A DNA stretch of 45,978 nucleotides from the NCBI GenBank assembly GCA_030700315.1, contig JAUYJO010000139.1, positions 1 through 45,978 of the forward strand. Direction: 5' to 3'. Positions 16,113 to 25,033 of the stretch are shown one piece after another. This DNA is from Gallionella sp. Lineage in GTDB: Bacteria; Pseudomonadota; Gammaproteobacteria; Burkholderiales; Gallionellaceae. Under the pieces are notes generated by a model that saw nothing but the letters and a program-made list of their open reading frames with translations, did not search any database and was not told the DNA's origin. The position numbers were made by a program, and so were the translations under genes. The number at the start of each line of letters is the position of its first letter. Within the stretch, counting starts at the first letter, position 1.

Positions 16113-17369
16113 TTATATCTCAAGGCTGTAGCGGTCGCCATCATGTTGAACTACAACCACACGCGAATCATTGGCCAGGCTCAAATCCGCTGCCTCAAGA
16201 GCAGCTGTAACGGAGGCGGATTCTCTTAACGTGGGCAGCCTTTCATCCAGCTCTGGCAGTGTGATGATTCCCTGAATGAATCCAATGCAACTTTCCAGAA
16301 AGGCCCGGATGCTGATGAAGCCGTATTTGGTATTCAATCCAAGCCGGCCCAGCGGGTCCTTCGTCAGATTGAAAAAATAGGGGTTTAATGCCGAGTACCC
16401 CTCTCCGGATATCACTTTCCTGAACCCGCGATAGCGCTGGTCTGAGTCAACGTGGCCTTTCTCGCAAATCAAATGAAGTTCTTGATAGGTCATGGATTCA
16501 GTTTCCGAAGGATCACTCCACCCCGAAATGTGATAGCTTGTAAACACGCCCCCGCTCTTGTCCTGCCAACGGATCTGCGTCTCAATCAGGTCGGCGATGC
16601 CATTCTTATTCAGCATCTTCTCCGCCACACCAAATTGGGCGGTGGCGCGAACATCAAGAACTTTTGCGCCCGTGATAAAGCCGACCATGTGAATATAGTG
16701 TGAGCCAAGATAGTGATTAATATTGGTGGCGGCATTCGATGCAAGCTGGCGGGAATAGATGTCGAGCATGTCGCGGCGCTGGGTCATCAACGAAGTTGCA
16801 TGCTGCAACTTGCCGTAACATCCCTGCTGATACTCGGCACTGAGCAGGATATTGGCCTCATCAAATACCTTGTGGTAATCAACCATGCCAAACACCTGTT
16901 TCCGGCCAATGGCATCAAGCACATCATGGAGGTCGCGCAGGTTTGTTACTGCCGGTTTAACAACCAGAAAATGAACACCTTCGGCAATGCAGGCCATCAT
17001 GATCGTTTTGTGCAAATGATCCGGCACTGCGATGAGAGCAGCACACGGCCTGGGCATGTTCTTTAACGCGTCAACATATGCTTCCGTATTAACGACGCCT
17101 TCAGCGGGGTAGCATTCAAAATAAACGGATGGGAAAAATTGCCCTCCCCGCGAAATCCAATCGCGGCGAACCTTTGAGATTCTGGCGCCATCCGTGGCCA
17201 CCAGCCCTATCTCGCCGACAAGCCCTTCTTGCTTCAGCGCCAGCACAGAGGGCAGCAATACGCCCAGATCCTTGTCTGTAGACTTATGTCCCGTCAGTGA
17301 GGTTGTGCCAGTGGAGTAATGCCCCGCCCCGATAATCAGGACATTTATTTTTTGTACATTACCGTTCAT
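16113..17369 (-). CDS. Gfo/Idh/MocA-family oxidoreductase
   Basis: A 418-residue protein with an N-terminal Rossmann region (NVLIIGAGHYSTG at ~9-20, a variant of the usual GxGxxG/A) and LIAVPDHLHKTIM, then HFLVVKPAVTN, where the family EKP motif has become VKP but keeps the catalytic Lys. MVDYHKVFDEAN follows at the domain junction. Such enzymes oxidise or reduce sugars with NAD(P). Its ATG overlaps the ATP-grasp stop by 11 bases and it is 2 bases from the NeuB-like gene, so the trio is almost certainly co-translated. I infer it modifies a nonulosonate or its precursor. Confidence 0.8.
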   Translation of the reverse strand: MNGNVQKINVLIIGAGHYSTGTTSLTGHKSTDKDLGVLLPSVLALKQEGLVGEIGLVATDGARISKVRRDWISRGGQFFPSVYFECYPAEGVVNTEAYVDALKNMPRPCAALIAVPDHLHKTIMMACIAEGVHFLVVKPAVTNLRDLHDVLDAIGRKQVFGMVDYHKVFDEANILLSAEYQQGCYGKLQHATSLMTQRRDMLDIYSRQLASNAATNINHYLGSHYIHMVGFITGAKVLDVRATAQFGVAEKMLNKNGIADLIETQIRWQDKSGGVFTSYHISGWSDPSETESMTYQELHLICEKGHVDSDQRYRGFRKVISGEGYSALNPYFFNLTKDPLGRLGLNTKYGFISIRAFLESCIGFIQGIITLPELDERLPTLRESASVTAALEAADLSLANDSRVVVVQHDGDRYSLEI

Positions 17370-18570
17370 TGAGCTCTATCCTGATTTTTCTTATCGCATC
17401 TTCGCACCGCTGCATGGCTTCTTCCCTAGTGCTCCCCGTGCATATAATCTGCCCATACCTCTCGGCATGGTTGGTGGCCCGCCTGAGAGTGGAGCCAATC
17501 TTTGGCAGAAACATGGTTGACATCACTACGCCGGGCATTGCCTGTGCTTCTTCAACTCCCGTTATGGACCGTACAACGCCACTTTCCGTCGGAATAATAT
17601 AGCGCTGCGCGCACCCCAGGTTTCTTGTCGGCTTGAGAGAATCCAGGTCAGGCTCATCGCCCACCGCCATCTGCAATAGAGGCTTCAGCATGTTCACTCC
17701 GGTTGCGGCAGGAATGCTGCCCGCTCCGAACCAACCACCGGAAGTTCTTGCAGCCATTTCGATAACCTTTGGGACACCCCGGTCAATAATGATGTCGCCC
17801 TTTGCCGCCCCGAAATTGATACCTAGAACACGTATTGTCTTTTCAACCAAATCATATACTGCCTTCTGAATATCAGCGGGCAGTATGCTTGGAAAATTAA
17901 TTCCGTCCTCAATGAAATAGGGTGAGAAAAATTCTGGCCTGGCATAGTTACGGTCAGCAAAAGCAAAGGTGTAAATCTTGTCCTTGTATATTACTGACTC
18001 TGTGCTAATTTCGGGGCCGGACAAGCGCTCTTCCAGCAAGACATCTCCTGCCCTGGAATACCTGGTGGCTTCGGCGTAGGCGCCGGCAAGTTCGGCCTTA
18101 TTAAAGACAAGGCTTACACCGCGCGACCCGGCATTATCGACAGGTTTGATGATCAGTGGAAAGCCAAGTTCTTCTGCAGCGCTCTCAAGCTGTTCCTCTG
18201 CCGCAACCGGCCTGAAATTTGCGCAAGGAATACCGCTGTTTTTCAGGTGGGCGATTCTTAATTTCTTGTTTGTTGCTTTGACTGCAACATCGGGCGGCAC
18301 ACATGGCAAGCCAAGCTTTGTCGCAACATTTGCAACGATATGCGGGATTTCAACAGCATGTGCAAACACGCCACCCACCGAACATTCTCTCGCCACTCTT
18401 GTTACTTCACGCTCGTTCTGTATATCAATGACATGCGATATATCGGCATTGGCAAAGCCAACCGCGCGCGGATTCTCATCGCAGGCAATTACAAAATAAC
18501 CCAACTCCCTGGCCTCGCGTATCGCCAGGGATTGCTCCAGGCCCGCACCTAAAATTAAAATTTTCTTCAT
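17359..18570 (-). CDS. ATP-grasp carboxylate-amine ligase
   Basis: An ATP-grasp protein of ~403 residues. KKILILGAGLEQSLAIREA opens the preATP-grasp Rossmann part, GFPLIIKPVDNAGSRGVSLV carries the ATP-binding Lys and flexible loop, and VIEMAARTSGGW provides Mg/ATP ligands. The C-terminal part (VVRSITGVEEAQAMPGVV) is the domain shared with L-amino-acid ligases and biotin-carboxylase-like enzymes. These join a carboxylate to an amine using ATP. The frame opens at a TTG at 18579; ATG at 18570 is the likely start. Placed between a pyruvyl transferase and the Gfo/Idh-NeuB pair, it may attach an amino-acid group to a sugar, or a sugar acid to an amine. The substrate is not known. Confidence 0.8.
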   Translation of the reverse strand: MKKILILGAGLEQSLAIREARELGYFVIACDENPRAVGFANADISHVIDIQNEREVTRVARECSVGGVFAHAVEIPHIVANVATKLGLPCVPPDVAVKATNKKLRIAHLKNSGIPCANFRPVAAEEQLESAAEELGFPLIIKPVDNAGSRGVSLVFNKAELAGAYAEATRYSRAGDVLLEERLSGPEISTESVIYKDKIYTFAFADRNYARPEFFSPYFIEDGINFPSILPADIQKAVYDLVEKTIRVLGINFGAAKGDIIIDRGVPKVIEMAARTSGGWFGAGSIPAATGVNMLKPLLQMAVGDEPDLDSLKPTRNLGCAQRYIIPTESGVVRSITGVEEAQAMPGVVMSTMFLPKIGSTLRRATNHAERYGQIICTGSTREEAMQRCEDAIRKIRIELNER

Positions 18571-18580
18571 TGCTGTCAAA

Positions 18581-19846
18581 TCAAGTGGCCGACGTTAACC
18601 AGGATTTTTTATGCGCCATGGCGGTAATTGCGTGATCCGCATATTTTCCCAGGGCGTGAACACCGTCGCTCATGATTTTTTCCGCATTTTCAGCAAAAAC
18701 ATTTCTCTTTCTGAGCGCATCATCCAGCGCACTAACAATCCTGGTCTCGCTGAGATTTCCAAGCTCCATGGCGTACTCTTCGCAGCCGAGCCACTTATAG
18801 AACTCCAGAACTTTAGGATTGTAATTCAGCCCTACTGTCGGCACCCCATGCCTGATCGAAAAAACATTCCCATGCAGCCTTGTACAGACAGCGCCCATGG
18901 CTCTCTCATACAGCGAGAGGCAATCATAAGCATTCATTTTTTCTTCGACCGAAAAAAGTTTTTCCTTTTTTCCGGAGCGTTTAATTACCTCGGCTGCAAT
19001 ATTTCTATCATCTTCAGCATGATTCCCAAATTCGTAGGGACATTGCGGTATGAATAACACATTGCAGCGATATTTTTCTATCAGGCAATTGCATGTCTCA
19101 GACATCAACTTAATATAGTCATCTGTGGACAATCCGGCACCGCTCGGCATGGATCGCACAGATACGGCGATAACCGGATCGCCGCCTGAATGTGCATTGC
19201 GATATGCCGGGAATTTCATGCCATGCCCCTTTGCCGGGAACCTCAAACCTAACGCGGCGTCCGGTAGAAGAAAGATTTCCTTCTCCACCCCTAACCGATT
19301 GAGCTCGGTAATACTTTTCTCATCACGAACGGTAATCACGGTGGCCATGCGTGCCGCCAGCCTCGACATATCCCTTCCGATTTTTGTGTTCAACGGCCCG
19401 ACTGACATGCCAAACCAGAATATGGGCGTTCCCGTCATTTCGGCCATCAGGGACATAACAAGAAATCTTGGAATAGACCCTTTCAAAATATCAATGCTGT
19501 AATCCACCAGGAAATTGCCGGCTCCAAGCACCAACAGATCACTGGATTCGATCTCTTGATAAAGCCGGCATAAATCATCCCGTTCGTCGTTCGGGTTAAA
19601 TCCGCGAAACCACTTGCCTATCGCCTGTTCCTTGGTTTGATATTCGATGCCACAGATGGATCTAAGGCCGTAATCCGAATAATCATAATCCTGCATATGC
19701 CTGTTCACGACCACACCATCAATCTCACCAAGCCGCTGGCGTAGCAATTCCACTAGGACTATTAATGGAGCGTCGTCACCGAAACTCCTGATCCCATAGG
19801 CACCGTCAAATATTATTTTTTTTCGCAACGCCTGATTGGCCATCAT
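18581..19846 (-). CDS. Polysaccharide pyruvyl transferase family protein
   Basis: The 421-residue protein belongs to the CsaB/WcaK family (PF04230), which adds ketal-linked pyruvate to surface sugars. Evidence is IIFDGAYGIRSFGDDAPL at the start, LVLGAGNFLVDYS, FWFGMSVGPL, VITVRDEKSITELNRLGV and CTRLHGNVFSIRHGVPTVGL, all in the order seen in family members. The start codon is immediately next to the stop of a tiny Cys-rich frame (TAA then ATGATG). Pyruvyl groups would add negative charge to the glycan. Some family members have other roles, so pyruvylation here is probable rather than certain. Confidence 0.85.
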   Translation of the reverse strand: MMANQALRKKIIFDGAYGIRSFGDDAPLIVLVELLRQRLGEIDGVVVNRHMQDYDYSDYGLRSICGIEYQTKEQAIGKWFRGFNPNDERDDLCRLYQEIESSDLLVLGAGNFLVDYSIDILKGSIPRFLVMSLMAEMTGTPIFWFGMSVGPLNTKIGRDMSRLAARMATVITVRDEKSITELNRLGVEKEIFLLPDAALGLRFPAKGHGMKFPAYRNAHSGGDPVIAVSVRSMPSGAGLSTDDYIKLMSETCNCLIEKYRCNVLFIPQCPYEFGNHAEDDRNIAAEVIKRSGKKEKLFSVEEKMNAYDCLSLYERAMGAVCTRLHGNVFSIRHGVPTVGLNYNPKVLEFYKWLGCEEYAMELGNLSETRIVSALDDALRKRNVFAENAEKIMSDGVHALGKYADHAITAMAHKKSWLTSAT

Positions 19847-19969
19847 TTATCTATCGCAATAAGCATGGTTTTCATCACACCAGCAGTCAGGGCAGCACAT
19901 AACGCCCGATGCAAACTTCAAATGCTTCACAAATTCGCAGCCGCATTCCCCATTGCCGGGCAGAAACAC
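19847..19969 (-). CDS. Candidate Cys-rich microprotein (40 aa), possibly the tail of a frameshifted 52-aa gene
   Basis: The 157-base gap between the C-methyltransferase and the pyruvyl transferase holds a GTG-started frame with seven Cys in 40 residues: ECGCEF, then VMCCPDCWCDENHAYCDR. Its TAA touches the next ATG. A second short frame begins with ATG at 20004, overlapping the methyltransferase stop as ATGA, and reads MTARLIVNDELE before running into stop. One extra base near 19969 would join both into a single 52-residue protein with perfect coupling on each side. So this is either a GTG-started microprotein or a gene broken by one missing base. The Cys pattern suggests metal binding. I do not recognise a family. 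Confidence 0.45.
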   Translation of the reverse strand: MFLPGNGECGCEFVKHLKFASGVMCCPDCWCDENHAYCDR

Positions 19970-20000
19970 TCCAGCTCGTCATTTACGATGAGCCGCGCCG

Positions 20001-21167
20001 TCATGGAAACAAACGCTCTATAGAGGCATTGGGGAATTGAATTTTTACATCCTTTTCAATTGAGCCGCGCAGCAGAGAGGATGCAGGTGTTGCAATTATT
20101 AAACTCACATCCTTAAGTTCTTTGGGGTCGGTTACTTTGTAGCCAAGGAAATATTTCCCAATTTTCTTTGGGCTTCTGTCTACCAGCGCGAGTTCAAATT
20201 GCCTTAATTCAGGAGTGTTGGTAACAACCTGGTATAGGTCAGAACCGGCCCCCCACAATACCGCACCCGGATTCTCGGAAATTATTTTTAAAAGGCGCTT
20301 CCCGGCCAGCTTGTATATGCTTTCCTGATAATCAACGGCAGACATGAATGCCACGCTGCCGTCTTCTGCCGCGCTTAATTTCCTGGCAAAAATACGAAAG
20401 GATGGGTAGCGGAACTTGCCTGTGCTATCCATGGTATGAATGGATAGGCCCGCTTTCATTAACAGAAGAATGAGCCCTTGAGATGTAAAGTGCGTGATGT
20501 GCACCCCGCTGACCTGATCGCCCCACGCCAGCATTGAGTCGCCCGGCACCTTGCTGTTATCGGGCACTTCGAGATATAGCCATCCACCTGGTTTTATGCA
20601 TTTAACGATTTGGCCGACAAAAAATTGCGGGTTGAGCACATGCTCTAAAGTATGCATCGATAAAGCCAGATCAAACTTGTTTTCAAGTTGCGTAATATCA
20701 AGATTTTCAATTGTCCCGGTTACAATCTGCGCACCATGGCGATTACGAGCAATCTCACTTGCTGTTTCCGATGGCTCAATACCGGCAACATCAAAGCCTT
20801 TCTCTGCAAATCTATTCAGGAAGCTGGCATTCGCACACCCTACCTCAAGCACTTTGCTGCGAGACGGTAGCTGCGTTACATCCAGCAGAAAATCAAATCG
20901 ATCATTAAAAACCTGGTCTTTATATGCCGCATAATTCTCCATCTCCACCAGCGGTGTTAAGATGGTCTTGTAGTAGTTGCTTATGACCTCGACAGTTGGC
21001 AGTGGAAATTGTGCGACTGAACCACAATTCCCGCACAGCCAGTAGTCAATTTGCAACTCCTCCAACCTCATCGGGTTAGCGTCATAGTTCAAGTCAGGCA
21101 ACTTCTGCTCATAGATTAGCTTGCCATGGTCGACGCCGCATACATTACAAATAAAGTCGGTTTTCAT
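20001..21167 (-). CDS. Zinc-binding sugar C-methyltransferase-type protein
   Basis: Three parts are visible, in the order of NovU/TylC3-type sugar C-methyltransferases. The first is an N-terminal zinc site with two CxxC pairs (ICNVCG near residue 6 and WLCGNCGS near 45). Next comes a SAM-binding core, VLEVGCANASFL with GIEPSE and LSMHTLEHVLNP. Last is a C-terminal Rossmann-like domain, GAVLWGAGSDLYQVV and GKYFLGYKV. Length is ~388 residues. The frame is open to 21188, but ATG at 21167 sits behind the strong ribosome site AGGTGGGG and overlaps the upstream fusion gene by 23 bases. In this family the substrate is usually a TDP-ketosugar; here a UDP or CMP sugar is equally possible. Confidence 0.85.
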   Translation of the reverse strand: MKTDFICNVCGVDHGKLIYEQKLPDLNYDANPMRLEELQIDYWLCGNCGSVAQFPLPTVEVISNYYKTILTPLVEMENYAAYKDQVFNDRFDFLLDVTQLPSRSKVLEVGCANASFLNRFAEKGFDVAGIEPSETASEIARNRHGAQIVTGTIENLDITQLENKFDLALSMHTLEHVLNPQFFVGQIVKCIKPGGWLYLEVPDNSKVPGDSMLAWGDQVSGVHITHFTSQGLILLLMKAGLSIHTMDSTGKFRYPSFRIFARKLSAAEDGSVAFMSAVDYQESIYKLAGKRLLKIISENPGAVLWGAGSDLYQVVTNTPELRQFELALVDRSPKKIGKYFLGYKVTDPKELKDVSLIIATPASSLLRGSIEKDVKIQFPNASIERLFP

Positions 21168-22848
21168 TCCCCACCTTTTTTCTTGCAAAAAGTATTACTT
21201 CGCGCCCGATCCCAATGCTGGCAAGGTGCTGAAACAAGCTTTTCTTTACTGCGCCCATTCCGGCATTTGTTAAATTTAGTTCCAATGCTTTCCGCCGTCC
21301 ATGACAGGCACGCCCCAGCTCGTCATTGCCAATGTAGTTATCCCCCATCAGCAGAAACATATCAATCGGGAAGGTAGTTTCTTTCTGCACCACCTCAAAC
21401 CCGCATCGTTCCATAAGTTTCTGGAGCGAGTTGAAATTGAAATAATTGATGTGGTGGGGAGGGGCGACCCACCAGGGCTTGAAGTCTAGGTGGTCGCGTG
21501 CTACCAGCTGGAACGGGTTGAAATCGTTGGGGACCACAACACAGAGCAAGCCGCCCGCATCCAGTTGCCCATGTGCAAGGGTTAGCAAGGCCGCCGGTTC
21601 AGGGATATGCTCCAGCACCAGGCTCATGTTGATGGCATCGAAAGTCCCCAGCCCGGAAGCTGTTTCTTCCGAGAAATATCCCTGCGCTACATCCAGCCCC
21701 ATGCCCCAGCTGTGTTCTATCGCCTGCAAAGATGGCTCTATTCCCTTGACCTGCCAGCCACGGTTCTGCCCATTGAGCAGAAAAAGCCCTGGCCCCGAAC
21801 CGATGTCCAGCATGCGCCTCCTGCCGGGGGGCAAATGCTGCTCCAGCGTTTCATAGCGCTCGGTATAGGTCATGTTCCACCAGTCAATATCCTCACTATA
21901 CCGTTCTAGGTAGAGAGGCTTCTCTTGGGTGTAGTAGTCGTGCCGGTATGTCTTTTCCAGCTCCTCTTCGGTGGGGATAGGGACAATATGCCTGAACCCG
22001 CAAGATGCGCACTCAATTACGTCAAAGCCATTGGCTGCCGCTACAATCGGGCCATGATGCTGCCCCCTTTTTATTGTGGGGTTTGCGGGTATTTCCTTAT
22101 CCCCATCCTCTGGGCGGCAGCTAAAAGCTTGTTCGCCGGGATAAGGGGCAATATTGCCGAAGGGGATATGCAGCGCCTCAAACATCAGCTCGGCGCGCTG
22201 CCAGTCTTCGATGGTGTCAATATCCTGGACCTGATGCCTGGGAAGAATCAGCGGTATGGCATCAGATGAGAATGCTGATACTTGATTCAGGACGGTGCTG
22301 ATTCTTGCCCAGTAGAATTGGCCGGCATCATGGTAGGCGGGCTCCAGGTCCTGTGACCGAGATGAATAATGCTCCGGCTGGAACATTGCAACTCTTCCGT
22401 TCCCATCAATCTTGACCGCACGCTGTATCGGGAAGGGAAAACTTGTCACCGTGAATACAATCTGGGCATCGCTTTCACACAATAGCGCCAGCCCCCTATC
22501 CAGGTCAGCGGGTTTTATGAACGGCGCCGTGGCGTAAATGGTGCAAACGAACGCAACTTCTCCGAGATTGTTTATGGCCCATTCGGCCGCGTGTTTAACC
22601 ACTGCGCCTGTGCCAACATAATCATCCGACAATTCGGCTGGCCGCATGAACGGCACTTCTGCGCCCCACTGCTTGGCCACTTCAGCGATCTCGGCGTCAT
22701 CGGTGGAGACGATGATATGGTCGAACAGACCGGATATCTTTGCCGCCTCAATCGGCCAGGCAATCATCGGCTTGCCACAAAAATGCTTTATGTTTTTGCG
22801 CGGGATGCGCTTGCTGCCGCCGCGTGCGGGAATAATGGCGATTTTCAT
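21145..22848 (-). CDS. Fusion of CMP-nonulosonate cytidylyltransferase (PseF/NeuA type) and methyltransferase
   Basis: Residues 1-230 are a complete acylneuraminate cytidylyltransferase: IPARGGSKRIPRKNIK at 6-21 is the CTP-binding loop, followed by VSTDDAEIAEVAKQWGAEVP and PLILPRHQVQDIDTIEDW, typical of PseF. After a linker rich in Pro, Gly and charged residues (231-270) comes a methyltransferase with an ECASCG element (279-284), MLDIGSGPG (346-354) and SLVLEHIPEP. Stand-alone PseF ends near residue 230, so the rest is an added domain. The start ATG at 22848 lies 3 bases after the epimerase stop. The pairing implies CMP activation and methylation of the same nonulosonate or of its product. 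Confidence 0.85.
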   Translation of the reverse strand: MKIAIIPARGGSKRIPRKNIKHFCGKPMIAWPIEAAKISGLFDHIIVSTDDAEIAEVAKQWGAEVPFMRPAELSDDYVGTGAVVKHAAEWAINNLGEVAFVCTIYATAPFIKPADLDRGLALLCESDAQIVFTVTSFPFPIQRAVKIDGNGRVAMFQPEHYSSRSQDLEPAYHDAGQFYWARISTVLNQVSAFSSDAIPLILPRHQVQDIDTIEDWQRAELMFEALHIPFGNIAPYPGEQAFSCRPEDGDKEIPANPTIKRGQHHGPIVAAANGFDVIECASCGFRHIVPIPTEEELEKTYRHDYYTQEKPLYLERYSEDIDWWNMTYTERYETLEQHLPPGRRRMLDIGSGPGLFLLNGQNRGWQVKGIEPSLQAIEHSWGMGLDVAQGYFSEETASGLGTFDAINMSLVLEHIPEPAALLTLAHGQLDAGGLLCVVVPNDFNPFQLVARDHLDFKPWWVAPPHHINYFNFNSLQKLMERCGFEVVQKETTFPIDMFLLMGDNYIGNDELGRACHGRRKALELNLTNAGMGAVKKSLFQHLASIGIGREVILFARKKVGNENRLYL

Positions 22849-22851
22849 TTG

Positions 22852-23862
22852 TTACTTTGGATCATGGTAATTGATATACCACTTGACAAACTCACCCACA
22901 CCCTTCTGAAGCGAAGTGACAGGTGTGAACCCGAATTCATCGCGCAATTTGCTGGTTTCCGCGAATGTGGCAACTACGTCGCCTGCCTGCATGGGTAGCA
23001 AATTCTTGATCGCTTTTTTCCCCAACGCATTTTCTAGCGTCTCGATAAACGTCATCAACTCGACCGGCTGGTGATTGCCTATGTTGTACACACGATAAGG
23101 TGCATAGCTGGTGGATGGGTCAGGATTGGCCGTATCGAAAACAGGGTCCGGTGTTGCCGGCCTGTCAGTTACACGCACCACCCCTTCGACGATGTCGTCA
23201 ATATAGGTAAAATCGCGCTGCATTTTCCCATGGTTAAACACATCAATCGGCTTCCCTTCGAGAATCGACTTGGCAAACAGTGAAGGGGACATGTCAGGTC
23301 TTCCCCATGGGCCATAGACAGTGAAGAGCCGCAAGCAGGTGGCGGGCAGTCCATAAAGGTGGCTATAGGAATGCGTGATCAACTCGCCGGCCTTCTTGGT
23401 GGCTGCATATAAGCTGACGGGGTGATCCACATTCTGATTTGTCGAAAAAGGTATGGCAGTGTTCGCGCCATAAACACTGGAGCTGCTGGCAAAGACAAGA
23501 TGCTCGATTTTGTGATGCCGGCAGCCTTCCAGAATATTGGCAAACCCTACAAGGTTGCTTTGAATATAGGCATGCGGTTTTTTTATGGAATAACGTACCC
23601 CAGGCTGGGCAGCCAGATGGATGACGCGCTGAAAATGATGACCTGCAAATAAAGTTGACACTCCGTCTCGATCCGTCATGTCCAGCTCGGAAAATGAAAA
23701 CGACTCGAATGGGGACAGTTGCGCTAGGCGGTCTTTTTTAAGTTGAACATCGTAGTAGTCATTTAGATTGTCTATCCCCACCACCTCGTCACCTCGTGCA
23801 AGCAAGCGCTTACAGGTGTGCATTCCGATAAACCCGGCACAGCCGGTGACCAATATTTTCAT
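22852..23862 (-). CDS. UDP-glucuronate 4-epimerase-type NAD-dependent epimerase
   Basis: The 336-residue extended SDR begins KILVTGCAGFIGMHTCKRLL with the glycine-rich NAD motif. It has FASSSSVYGANTAIPF and the catalytic YAATKKAGE (YxxxK), then LRLFTVYGPWGRPDM, which matches the UDP-glucuronate/UDP-glucose epimerase group used in capsule synthesis. Its ATG overlaps the pseC stop as ATGA. It would supply UDP-galacturonate or a similar uronic acid. The insertion of this gene between pseC and the cytidylyltransferase, inside the Pse set, suggests that the glycan contains a uronic acid besides the nonulosonate. Confidence 0.85.
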   Translation of the reverse strand: MKILVTGCAGFIGMHTCKRLLARGDEVVGIDNLNDYYDVQLKKDRLAQLSPFESFSFSELDMTDRDGVSTLFAGHHFQRVIHLAAQPGVRYSIKKPHAYIQSNLVGFANILEGCRHHKIEHLVFASSSSVYGANTAIPFSTNQNVDHPVSLYAATKKAGELITHSYSHLYGLPATCLRLFTVYGPWGRPDMSPSLFAKSILEGKPIDVFNHGKMQRDFTYIDDIVEGVVRVTDRPATPDPVFDTANPDPSTSYAPYRVYNIGNHQPVELMTFIETLENALGKKAIKNLLPMQAGDVVATFAETSKLRDEFGFTPVTSLQKGVGEFVKWYINYHDPK

Positions 23863-25028
23863 TTGCCGTTTCCTGTTAATGCTTTGTCCAGTGCATGCGC
23901 TACTTGATCTTGCTGCGCTTCTGTTAAAGCCGGGTAAATTGGTAAGCTCATTGCTTCGCCGTAATAACGCTCCGCTTCAGGGCAGTACCCTGTTTTGAAG
24001 CCAAGTTTTTCGTAAAACGGCTGCCGGTACACAGGGATGTAGTGCAGATTAACTCCGATGGCCGCCTCCCTTAACGATTCAAAGACTTTGCGATGAGTTT
24101 TGCGAATTTGGTCAATTCTAAGGCGAATCACATATAGGTGCGAACCGGAATAACTGTCCGGATTCTGCCGGGGAGTTGTCAGCGGGAGTTTTGCCAATAG
24201 ATCATCATAGCGCTTAGCGACAGCATGTCGTTTGGCGACGAATTCATCCAGTCGCCGCATCTGGCTTAATCCTAGCGCGGCTTGCAAATCAGTCATGCGG
24301 TAATTGAATCCGAGTTCGATTTGCTGATAGTACCAAGGGCCGTCTGGAGCATGGGTCATTTCGCCCGCCTCGCGGGTAATGCCGTGGCTGCGCAGCAATT
24401 GCATGAGCCGGGCCAGATGTGCATCATTGGTCAGCGCCATACCGCCTTCTCCGGTGGTGACGATCTTGACCGGATGAAAACTGAAGACGGTGATACTGCT
24501 ATAGCGGCAGCTTCCGATCGGCTCGTTACGGTATTTGCCGCCAATGGCATGCGATGCATCCTCGATAATCTTGAAGCCATAGCGCTGGCTGAGAGCGTAT
24601 ATGCCTGCCATATCGCAAGGGTGCCCGCACATGTGGATCGGGATAACTACCTTGGGCAGTTTTCCTGCATGGTTCGCCTGTTCGAGCTTTTCAGCCAATC
24701 GTTCCACGCTGATGTTGCATGTTCGCGGATCAATATCCACGAAATCGATTTTTGCTCCGCAATATAAAGCGCAATTGGCGCTCGCAACGAAGGTGATCGG
24801 GCTGGTCCATACGATGTCGTTTTCCCCGACACCCAGCGCCAGACAGGCGATATGCAGGGCTGAAGTAGCGCTGTTAACTGCTACTGCATGCCCAGCGCCA
24901 CAGTATTGGGCTATAGATTTTTCGAAGGCGGGTGCAAAAGGGCCTTGGGTGAGAAAATCCGAGCGCAGGACATCCACCACTGCCTGAATATCGGCTTCAG
25001 AAATGTCCTGGCGACCGTAGGGAATCAT
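23859..25028 (-). CDS. pseC: PseC, UDP-4-keto-6-deoxy-HexNAc aminotransferase
   Basis: A DegT/DnrJ/EryC1-fold aminotransferase of 389 residues. MIPYGRQDISEADIQAVV at the start is typical of PseC; IIEDASHAIGG (155-164) supplies the PLP-binding Asp and SFHPVKIVTTGEGG (183-196) the catalytic Lys188. It transfers an amino group from glutamate to C4 of the keto sugar made by PseB, giving the altrosamine precursor of pseudaminic acid. The open frame extends upstream to 25181, but this part overlaps pseB in another frame; ATG at 25028, six bases after the pseB stop with GGGGAAG upstream, is the right start. The stop overlaps the next gene (ATGA). Confidence 0.9.
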   Translation of the reverse strand: MIPYGRQDISEADIQAVVDVLRSDFLTQGPFAPAFEKSIAQYCGAGHAVAVNSATSALHIACLALGVGENDIVWTSPITFVASANCALYCGAKIDFVDIDPRTCNISVERLAEKLEQANHAGKLPKVVIPIHMCGHPCDMAGIYALSQRYGFKIIEDASHAIGGKYRNEPIGSCRYSSITVFSFHPVKIVTTGEGGMALTNDAHLARLMQLLRSHGITREAGEMTHAPDGPWYYQQIELGFNYRMTDLQAALGLSQMRRLDEFVAKRHAVAKRYDDLLAKLPLTTPRQNPDSYSGSHLYVIRLRIDQIRKTHRKVFESLREAAIGVNLHYIPVYRQPFYEKLGFKTGYCPEAERYYGEAMSLPIYPALTEAQQDQVAHALDKALTGNGK

Positions 25029-25033
25029 TTGCG

